Part shown: piece after piece, positions 50,619 through 56,568 of the stretch
Layout: the number at the start of each line of letters is the position of its first letter
Numbering within the stretch: position 1 is the stretch's first letter
Assembly (NCBI GenBank): GCA_029558735.1
Contig: JAKQDP010000029.1
Location: forward strand, 1-56,568
Length of the DNA stretch: 56,568 bases
From: a bacterium
GTDB taxonomy: Bacteria > Patescibacteriota > Patescibacteriia > 2-01-FULL-39-33
Direction of reading: 5' to 3'
Made by a program: the position numbers and the translations under genes
The notes under the pieces: generated by a model
What the model was told of the DNA's origin: nothing
The model's input: only the letters and a program-made list of their open reading frames with translations
Databases searched by the model: none

Positions 50619-51581
50619 TTATTTATTGCTCCCCTGATAATACCTTTTGTACCACTCCAAGAAATTCTTAATCCCCTGTTCAATGCCGACTTTTGGCTCA
50701 TAGCCCAACTGGCTTTTTGCCTTGTCAATATCAGCATAAGTGGCCGGCACATCGCCGACTTGCAAAGGTAAATAATTCTTAATCGCCTTTTTGCCAAGTT
50801 CATTTTCAATTACGGAAATAAAATATTCCAACTCCACCGGCTGATTGTTACCCAAATTATAAATCTGATATCCCTGGCAATTATTCAAAGCGGCGACAAT
50901 GCCGGCGACAATATCATCAATATAAGTAAAATCACGCCGGTGCTCTCCATTATTATAAACATCAATCGGCTGGCCGGCCAAAATCGCCTTGACAAATTTA
51001 AATAGCGCCATATCCGGCCGACCCCACGGACCATAAACGGTAAAAAACCTCAAGCCGACCGTATTGATGCCATAAAGATGATGATAAACATGGGCCTGAA
51101 GTTCATTAGCCTTTTTAGTGGCGGCGTAGAGAGAAATCGGATTATCCACCGGGTCCGCTTCGGAAAAAGGAATTTTGGTATTACCGCCATAAACCGAAGA
51201 TGATGAAGCATAGACCACTTCCTTGATGCCATAATCTTTAGCTAATTCCAAAATATTATTAGTGCCGACAATATTGGCGGAAATATAAGCAGCGGGATTT
51301 TCCAACGAATAACGGACACCGGCTTGGGCGGCCAAATGACAAATTTTATCTATTTTATGATTAGCAAAGACCCCCTTGAGTTTGTCCTTATCGGCAATAT
51401 CGCATTCATACACCTTAAAATCATAATCAGCCAAAAACTTAGCAATGCGGTCACGCTTGATTTGCGGGTCATAATAATCATTAAAATTATCCACGCCCAC
51501 CACCTCCACCCCCTCGGACAGCAGTCTTTTTGCGGTATTAGAGCCGATAAAACCGGCAATGCCGGTAATTAAAATCGCCAT
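50619..51581 (-). CDS. UDP-glucuronate 4-epimerase-like SDR
   Basis: The 320-residue protein starts at ATG 51581. It has G-I-A-G-F-I-G-S-N for NAD, D-N-F-N-D-Y-Y-D, A-A-Q-A-G-V-R-Y-S, S-S-S-S-V-Y-G and Y-A-A-T-K-K (Y-x3-K). T-V-Y-G-P-W-G-R-P-D-M-A and R-D-F-T-Y-I-D-D follow. The A-G-V-R-Y-S and P-W-G-R-P-D segments are typical of UDP-glucuronate 4-epimerases, which give UDP-galacturonate. The dehydrogenase gene next door would provide the substrate. Confidence 0.87.
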   Translation of the reverse strand: MAILITGIAGFIGSNTAKRLLSEGVEVVGVDNFNDYYDPQIKRDRIAKFLADYDFKVYECDIADKDKLKGVFANHKIDKICHLAAQAGVRYSLENPAAYISANIVGTNNILELAKDYGIKEVVYASSSSVYGGNTKIPFSEADPVDNPISLYAATKKANELQAHVYHHLYGINTVGLRFFTVYGPWGRPDMALFKFVKAILAGQPIDVYNNGEHRRDFTYIDDIVAGIVAALNNCQGYQIYNLGNNQPVELEYFISVIENELGKKAIKNYLPLQVGDVPATYADIDKAKSQLGYEPKVGIEQGIKNFLEWYKRYYQGSNK

Positions 51582-51589
51582 AAACAAGC

Positions 51590-51618
51590 TTGATTAATAA
51601 CTGATTATACTCTAATAT
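51590..51618 (+). promoter_or_regulatory. Candidate promoter of the plus-strand GT4 gene
   Basis: TTGATT (51590-51595) and TAATAT (51613-51618) have a 17-base spacer, 39 bases before the ATG at 51658. On the other strand, TATAAT at 51604-51609 could serve the epimerase gene, but no -35 is clear. Confidence 0.45.
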
Positions 51619-51657
51619 TATTATATATTTCAGCCAAAAAGTAAAGACTTAAAATAC

Positions 51658-52809
51658 ATGAAAATACTTTATCTTATCACCCAGCCGGAATGGGGCGGCG
51701 CCCAGCGCTATGTCTTTGATTTGGCAGTATTTTCAAAAAAGCAAGGACACCAGGTAATGGTGGCAGCCGGCCCAGCCCAAGATAGGCCGCTCTTGGAAAA
51801 ATTGGCTAAACAGGGGCTTGAAACATATCAATTAAAAAATTTAGTCAGAGAAATATCGCCGGTGAAAGATTTGGCGGCTATTGGGGAAATAAAAAAACTA
51901 TATCAAAAATTACAACCCGATATTATCCATTTAAACAGCACTAAGGCCGGCATCATTGGCTCCTTGGCTTCTGTGGGGTATCGTAACTGTAAAACAATTT
52001 ACACGGCCCACGGCTGGGTATTTAATGAGCCATTGCCGAAATGGAAAAAAAACATTTTTTTATGGCTGGAAAAATTGACTGCTCGAGCAAAAGATAAAAT
52101 AATCTGCGTCTCCGAATTTGACCGACAATCAGCGCTGGATAACAAAATTGCGCCTAATGACAAATTAATCTCAATCCACAATGGAATTGACGCTGATAAA
52201 ATTGAATTTTTGCCTAAGACAGAAGCGCTCAAAGAATTAATCAGTGATACTGATTTCCAAATTTCTGACACTGATATTATCATCAGCACTATTGCCAATT
52301 TCTATCCAACCAAAGGATTGCCCTACTTGATTGAGGCCATCCAATTACTGGTTACCCGTTACTCATTACCCGTTACCCTAATCATTATCGGCGACGGCGA
52401 AAAGCGACTGGAACTGGAAAAAATAATCGCTGAAAAAAAATTGAACAAAAAGGTATTACTGGCCGGCAGAAAAGAAAACGCCAGCCGCTATCTTAAAGCC
52501 TTTGATATTTATGCTTGCTCTTCAGTCAAAGAAGGCTTCCCCTACTCCATTTTGGAAGCAATGGCAGGCGGATTGCCAATAGTAACTACCAATGTCGGCG
52601 GTATCCCAGAAATTATTGAGAACAATCGCACCGGATTGCTAGTAGAACCGAAAAATCCAAGCCAACTGGCGGAAAAAATATTCCAACTGGCCAATAATAA
52701 ATCTTTGGCTCAAAAATTAGCTGGTCGAGCACAGATTGATATAAAAGAAAAATTTTCCAAAGAAAAAATGGCCGAGAAGACAATAGAAGTCTATAAAGTC
52801 GAAGGTTAG
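51658..52809 (+). CDS. Glycosyltransferase family 4 protein containing an in-frame repeat insertion
   Basis: The 383-residue GT-B protein begins Y-L-I-T-Q-P-E-W-G-G-A-Q-R. The donor half has F-Y-P-T-K-G-L, I-I-G-D-G-E-K and S-S-V-K-E-G-F-P-Y-S-I-L-E-A-M-A-G-G. Residues about 231-241 (L-V-T-R-Y-S-L-P-V-T) are encoded by GTTAC-type repeats (52348-52378) of the kind found just outside the gene. They lie at the end of a helix before the L-I-I-I-G-D-G strand and keep the frame. This and the sugar transferase at 18624 are the only plus-strand envelope genes here. Confidence 0.88.
   Translation: MKILYLITQPEWGGAQRYVFDLAVFSKKQGHQVMVAAGPAQDRPLLEKLAKQGLETYQLKNLVREISPVKDLAAIGEIKKLYQKLQPDIIHLNSTKAGIIGSLASVGYRNCKTIYTAHGWVFNEPLPKWKKNIFLWLEKLTARAKDKIICVSEFDRQSALDNKIAPNDKLISIHNGIDADKIEFLPKTEALKELISDTDFQISDTDIIISTIANFYPTKGLPYLIEAIQLLVTRYSLPVTLIIIGDGEKRLELEKIIAEKKLNKKVLLAGRKENASRYLKAFDIYACSSVKEGFPYSILEAMAGGLPIVTTNVGGIPEIIENNRTGLLVEPKNPSQLAEKIFQLANNKSLAQKLAGRAQIDIKEKFSKEKMAEKTIEVYKVEG
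52348..52378. repeat. GTTAC-type repeat inside the GT4 coding sequence
   Basis: The stretch holds GGTTACC, GTTACTC, ATTACCC and GTTACCC in succession, resembling the units at 50585-50616 and 52819-52867. It is in frame and adds about ten residues. Confidence 0.6.
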
Positions 52810-52818
52810 GAAACAACT

Positions 52819-52867
52819 GGTAACGAAACTCGACACTGGTAACTCATAACTCGTGACTGGTAACTCG
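52819..52867. repeat. GTTAC-type dispersed repeat, copies 2 and 3
   Basis: Two adjoining blocks, GGTAACGAAACTCG... and ACTGGTAACTCATAACTCGTG, begin 10 bases after the GT4 stop. The first is the inverted partner of 50585-50616. Confidence 0.75.
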
Positions 52868-52895
52868 AAATGAGCTGATATTTAAATATATAACA

Positions 52896-52986
52896 ATTCG
52901 CCCATGGCGAGCAGGTTGGGCAGATAAATCCACCCCTGCCTGCCGGTTTACAAGCCATGGGTATGTAGGCAAGTTGGGCGGATAAG
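52896..52986. repeat. GC-rich palindromic repeat cluster
   Basis: Two related halves each hold a CCATGG core (52902 and 52955) and a GC-A/G-GTTGGGC-A/G-GATAA word (52911-52927 and 52969-52986). They are separated by CCCCTGCCTGCCGG, which is shared with the element at about 41.99 kb. The remaining sequence to 53043 is AT-rich with no ORF. Confidence 0.6.
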
Positions 52987-53043
52987 AATTGGAATATAGA
53001 ATATAGAGGAAACTAATAAGCCGAAAGTCAAAAAATAAAAATT

Positions 53044-53074
53044 AAAAACGCCCCACTAAAAGTCGGGCGTTTTT
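53044..53074. terminator. Rho-independent terminator (bidirectional shape)
   Basis: A 10-bp stem (AAAAACGCCC/GGGCGTTTTT), with three further pairs past a C-C mismatch, is flanked by A and T runs. It lies 17 bases after the ligase gene's stop on the minus strand. Confidence 0.88.
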
Positions 53075-53091
53075 GGATAGCTAAAAAATAA

Positions 53092-55416
53092 TTACTGCCT
53101 GAAATCCCCCCGCCTGATTTTTTCAATAAAATCCTGAGACTGCTGTTCATATTCTGCGCCAAAAGACGAAACTTTCTGGGCAGCGGCAATCGCTTCGGCC
53201 TCCTCGCCTAGATAAGCATGGGCCAGAGCCAATTGGACATAATACTGCGGATTATCGGGGTCAATCTCAATCAGCAGCTTGGCTATCTCTTTTATTAATT
53301 CATAATTCTTGGCTGGAATGGCAGTATTAATAATCTGCAGTAAAAAATTCGGCTTGTCATATTTGCGTTCCAGCTGATCAGCTCGATTAATCAAATCCAA
53401 AACCCTTTCATTATCACCGGAAAAAATATAAACACTGGATAGTTGACGATACGATTCAAAATTTTCTTCATTAAGGGACAAGGCAAATAAAAATTGCTCT
53501 TCCGCCAACTGATAATAAGGGCCGGCAATATCAGCTTGACCAGACGCCTGATAGGCATTGGCTAGATACAGATAAGAATAACCGATTTCAAAATAAAGTT
53601 GCTGACGAGTCGGTGATAACGGCTTGGCCCGGTCAAACAGCTTGAAATTTTCATTGACATATTCGATATTACCGGTACGGTTGAACATAAAATTATTAAA
53701 CCGCATCATCAACAGATAATTAGCGGCGCTCTCTGGGTTCTCCTCCAATTGCCGTTCCAATTCTTGCTCAGTATAACTGGCCAAATCATTAATGATCGCC
53801 GAATCAGTGCCAGTATTGGCTGCCGCCACGTTTTGAAAAAAATTAAACAGCTGCCGCCGGTATTCCTGATTGCCCAAAGTCCCCTTAGCAATCGCCGACT
53901 TAAACAAACCAATGCGCTGTTCTACGGTGATGTTGGCCATGCCGCCAAACGCCTTGGTAAATTGGATATTGGCCGACAAGGGACGATAAGTAAAATAATA
54001 AAGCACCGGCAAAAACAATACCAGCCCAACAATCAAACTAATCAACTTGAACCGCCGGTCAGCCAAAAACTGCCAATTGAAATGCGGAGTGAATAAACCG
54101 ACAAACGCCAAAACCAAAAACAGAGGAATATAAATCACTAGTGCCTCAAAAATAAACAAATTTTGAATAAAATAAGAAATTATCATCAGACTAAACAGTA
54201 TGGGCAAAAAATATTGCCGCGTCCGCTTGAAAACGGTCGGACTATCGGCCGAAGACAAATCTTTCTCCCGAGACAAATAATGGCGCCACAAAAAATAAAA
54301 TGGCACAAACAAAAAAGCCAAATAAAGAATTAAGCCGACTAGACCGCCGATAATCAGCCGGTCAAAAATAATATTATGGGCCCGGTCAAACCAGACCACC
54401 GAATTGACATGACGATAAATCTTGGGATTGAAATTCTTGTCAAACACCTGATAAAAATTCTCATTGCCCCAGCCGAAAATCGGCCGCTCCTTAAATCCTT
54501 GCCAAGCGGAATTCCAAGTCATCAAGCGGTTCTGGGTGGTGGTATCAGACCAGGAGATATTAGCAATTCTGGCCAGTACCGGATTATTGGCAATTAAAGG
54601 CGAATTCTTGCCGGCCAACAAGGCAAATGGCGCTATAATCGCCAATATAATAATTACCGTCCCAATAATTTTCAAACGCTTGTCTTGAAAATAGAAAAAC
54701 AACAAATAAAGCAAAAACACAAAACCGCCCAAAGCCAAGGCCAAAATACCGCCGCGGGTCTGGGTGTTTAAGGCGATAAAAATCTCCAAAATAATCACCG
54801 CACCGTAATAAATTTTCAAATAATTATTTTTCCGCTTGAACATCAGTAATAAACCGAAAAAAACTGCAAATATCAAATAGCCGGCCATATAACCGGCATT
54901 GCCAATAGTGCCGGCCAACCGCTGGCCGCCGCTTGAGGGCAACAGCCAAGAAATTTGCAAATATTGTCCTAAAGCCACCAAACTGACAATCAAACTGGCA
55001 AAAAAAGACAAATCAAAGACATACAACCAATCCTTGAGCTTGCGGAAAAATCCGGACATGGCCACAAAAAACAAAAACAAATGGATAAACAATAAAATAC
55101 CTTCGCTACGTTCATTGTTACTCCAGAAACTGCGGTAAAAATTATCACCCAGCGCTGAAGAAATAACACTGATAAGAATATAAACAGCCAATATCACCAC
55201 CGCCAGGTTAATCCTGATTTTGTAATCATCGCTCTTAAAAGCCAGAACCAAGAAGGCCAAAAACATTATGACAGTGGCGATATTAAAAGCTACTGTTTTA
55301 GTGACAATGAAAGGAAAAAACAGACCGCTATTGGTATAAAGGGGAGAAAATAAAATCACGGCCAAACACAGCCAAATCACCACTTTAGCGGCGAAAATAA
55401 TCCGATCTTTAGCCAT
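53092..55416 (-). CDS. O-antigen ligase/polymerase family protein with C-terminal TPR domain
   Basis: The 774-residue protein has about 11-12 membrane helices (residues 8-475). A large outside loop carries R-L-M-T-W-N-S-A-W-Q-G-F-K-E-R-P-I-F-G-W-G and D-R-A-H-N, the Wzy_C pattern. Residues about 480-770 hold tetratricopeptide-like repeats with A-N-Y-L-L, Y-L-Y-L-A-N-A-Y and A-L-A-H-A-Y-L-G. Such proteins polymerise glycan units or transfer them to an acceptor (lipid or protein) at the outer face. No lipid A genes are present, so the acceptor may be a protein or another lipid. It is the only ligase/polymerase in the window. Confidence 0.9.
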   Translation of the reverse strand: MAKDRIIFAAKVVIWLCLAVILFSPLYTNSGLFFPFIVTKTVAFNIATVIMFLAFLVLAFKSDDYKIRINLAVVILAVYILISVISSALGDNFYRSFWSNNERSEGILLFIHLFLFFVAMSGFFRKLKDWLYVFDLSFFASLIVSLVALGQYLQISWLLPSSGGQRLAGTIGNAGYMAGYLIFAVFFGLLLMFKRKNNYLKIYYGAVIILEIFIALNTQTRGGILALALGGFVFLLYLLFFYFQDKRLKIIGTVIIILAIIAPFALLAGKNSPLIANNPVLARIANISWSDTTTQNRLMTWNSAWQGFKERPIFGWGNENFYQVFDKNFNPKIYRHVNSVVWFDRAHNIIFDRLIIGGLVGLILYLAFLFVPFYFLWRHYLSREKDLSSADSPTVFKRTRQYFLPILFSLMIISYFIQNLFIFEALVIYIPLFLVLAFVGLFTPHFNWQFLADRRFKLISLIVGLVLFLPVLYYFTYRPLSANIQFTKAFGGMANITVEQRIGLFKSAIAKGTLGNQEYRRQLFNFFQNVAAANTGTDSAIINDLASYTEQELERQLEENPESAANYLLMMRFNNFMFNRTGNIEYVNENFKLFDRAKPLSPTRQQLYFEIGYSYLYLANAYQASGQADIAGPYYQLAEEQFLFALSLNEENFESYRQLSSVYIFSGDNERVLDLINRADQLERKYDKPNFLLQIINTAIPAKNYELIKEIAKLLIEIDPDNPQYYVQLALAHAYLGEEAEAIAAAQKVSSFGAEYEQQSQDFIEKIRRGDFRQ

Positions 55417-55426
55417 AAAATATAAA

Positions 55427-56568
55427 TTAATTATTGCTTAGGGGAACATAATAAATCTTAAATACCGTCACGCCGTCAAGATTGCCGATAGTTACCGGTT
55501 CGATATTGTTGTTTTCCAGCATCTGGGAAAAAATCACCATATTATCGCGCATCGCCGGAATATCTTTCTTGACCGAATCAACCACCGAATCATCAGCAGC
55601 ATAAATATAATAAAATCCTTCCACTCCCGCCTGGACCAAGGGCGAGATAATATCCTCGCTGGCAAACTGCAGATAATTATAAAAAGAAAACAGCGGCTGG
55701 CGATAAAAAAACGAATATTTTTGAATATACCAAACAAACGAAAACCAATTAATAGTCTCATCAAAAAATATCACCTTTTGTCCCTTAAGCTCATTGAGTC
55801 CAACTGATATTTCCTCCAAGCTCTTAGGGCTAACCGGCTTGGCCAATGATCCAAAGACCTCACCCCGCAAATAATCATCCAGCTGGTTGAAACCGCGGCC
55901 ATAAAAACGAGAAGATGAATAAAAAATTTTCTTTGGACCAATGGGCTTAGTCAAAATATTGGTATTAAAACTGTAAAACATCTCACCGGCCAATATCAGT
56001 CCGACAACCGCTAAACCGATATAAAACAAAACCTTTTTCTTTCTTATTTTCATCAAGACGATATAAACCGCCAACGCCGTTATCGATACTACTAGCGGCA
56101 CCAAAATGGACAAAAACCGAGGCGCCACCCCAATAAAAGTAAACATCAAAAAACCAAAACCAAAACTGATGAGCAATATTTTCTCCAATTTGGACCACTT
56201 GTTGATAGTGGCGCGATAAAGTAAAAACACCAAAGACAATAGCCACAAAGCAAAAAAGGGATAAGAATAAAGTTCTGAAGAGGTCCGGAAAAATTCCAGC
56301 CAATTGCCCCAATAGTTCGTCCCCACCTTGCGGCCGCTAAGACCGATAAAATCTTCAGTCTCAATGCCGAAAGTGGAAGACCAGACCGCATCCAAATGGC
56401 CGCGAGTCTGAAAAACTTTTAAATTGTAAATTGCCACCGGCGACAATATTACAACGGCCATAATCACTCCCAGCCAAAACTCTTTTTGGCGAAAAACCTT
56501 TCTGTCCCAAATAAGCCAATAAATTCCATAAGCCGGTATCAAAAATATGGCGGTATATTTGGAAATAA
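55427..56568 (-). CDS. GT-C membrane glycosyltransferase (GT39/ArnT-like), N-terminus beyond window
   Basis: The frame stays open to the window end, so the true start lies outside. S-K-Y-T-A-I-F-L-I-P at the edge is the helix typical of GT39/ArnT proteins. Some six further membrane helices follow. A periplasmic C-terminal domain begins near the F-Y-S-S-S-R-F-Y-G-R-G segment. The active-site loop of these enzymes is N-terminal and not visible. It is 10 bases upstream of the ligase gene and likely co-transcribed. Confidence 0.82.
   Translation of the reverse strand, partial: ISKYTAIFLIPAYGIYWLIWDRKVFRQKEFWLGVIMAVVILSPVAIYNLKVFQTRGHLDAVWSSTFGIETEDFIGLSGRKVGTNYWGNWLEFFRTSSELYSYPFFALWLLSLVFLLYRATINKWSKLEKILLISFGFGFLMFTFIGVAPRFLSILVPLVVSITALAVYIVLMKIRKKKVLFYIGLAVVGLILAGEMFYSFNTNILTKPIGPKKIFYSSSRFYGRGFNQLDDYLRGEVFGSLAKPVSPKSLEEISVGLNELKGQKVIFFDETINWFSFVWYIQKYSFFYRQPLFSFYNYLQFASEDIISPLVQAGVEGFYYIYAADDSVVDSVKKDIPAMRDNMVIFSQMLENNNIEPVTIGNLDGVTVFKIYYVPLSNN

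Overview
The window is almost wholly coding, moderately AT-rich, and dominated by cell-envelope polysaccharide genes. Most are on the minus strand, in long operons with 4-nt ATGA overlaps. Few genes have a Shine-Dalgarno sequence, and several candidate promoters place the transcript start at or within a few bases of the ATG. TGA is used as a normal stop (for example in the ATGA overlaps), which argues against the code-25 lineages. Gene content and style (RmuC, an S8 peptidase with Rhl-F-x-N-E-A-T-Y-type C-terminal repeats, many GT4 and GT2 enzymes, GtrA, DUF2304, O-antigen ligase with TPR, short interspersed GC-rich hairpins) suggest a Candidate Phyla Radiation (Patescibacteria) genome. This is an inference, because no rRNA or ribosomal protein gene is present. 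I saw no tRNA, rRNA, CRISPR array or insertion sequence.

Layout. 1-4.2 kb: rmuC (cut by the window edge), a Cas4-like PD-(D/E)XK nuclease with a 2+2 cysteine arrangement, and a single-chain type IIG restriction-modification enzyme. 4.3-5.9 kb: an MFS efflux-type transporter behind a leader with a perfect consensus promoter, a 37-codon ORF and an intrinsic terminator. 5.9-9.4 kb: two GT4 enzymes, an unknown 189-residue protein and a VanZ-like protein. 9.5-12.3 kb: a plus-strand operon with glnA, a VIT1/CCC1-like gene, a ferredoxin-reductase-like flavoprotein and a pterin-4a-carbinolamine dehydratase. This operon carries three single-base frameshifts, all in homopolymers. 12.3-18.5 kb: GT2, methyltransferase, DUF2304, a polyprenyl-phosphate GT2, a UDP-glucuronate decarboxylase-like enzyme, GtrA and a secreted subtilase. 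18.6-20 kb: the initiating polyprenyl-phosphate sugar transferase on the plus strand.

20-35.6 kb is one apparent 15.5-kb operon (promoter at 35.62 kb, terminator at 19.98 kb). In transcription order it encodes a VTC-type polyphosphate polymerase domain, DUF4956, a deacetylase/membrane-GT fusion, GT2, GtrA, a methyltransferase, a FemAB/GNAT-like protein, GT9, a Wzx-type flippase, a CotH-kinase/beta-helix protein, a radical-SAM/methyltransferase fusion, a NodB deacetylase and GT4. 35.7-51.6 kb holds further GT operons, two more large fusions (membrane GT + GT4; RmlD-like SDR + UDP-galactopyranose-mutase-like flavoprotein), a UDP-glucose dehydrogenase without its usual C-terminal domain, and a UDP-glucuronate 4-epimerase. 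51.7-56.6 kb: GT4 on the plus strand, then the Wzy/WaaL-type ligase and a GT39/ArnT-like protein that runs off the edge.

Together the genes can make UDP-GlcA, UDP-GalA and UDP-Xyl-type donors. They can start chains on a polyprenyl carrier, extend and decorate them (deacetylation, methylation, lipid-linked sugars), flip them and ligate or polymerise them outside. The most unusual parts are the CotH/VTC/DUF4956 trio inside the flippase operon, the radical SAM-methyltransferase pairing that is fused in one operon and split in another, the attenuator-like MFS leader, and short GTTAC-type repeats, one of which lies in frame inside a glycosyltransferase gene.
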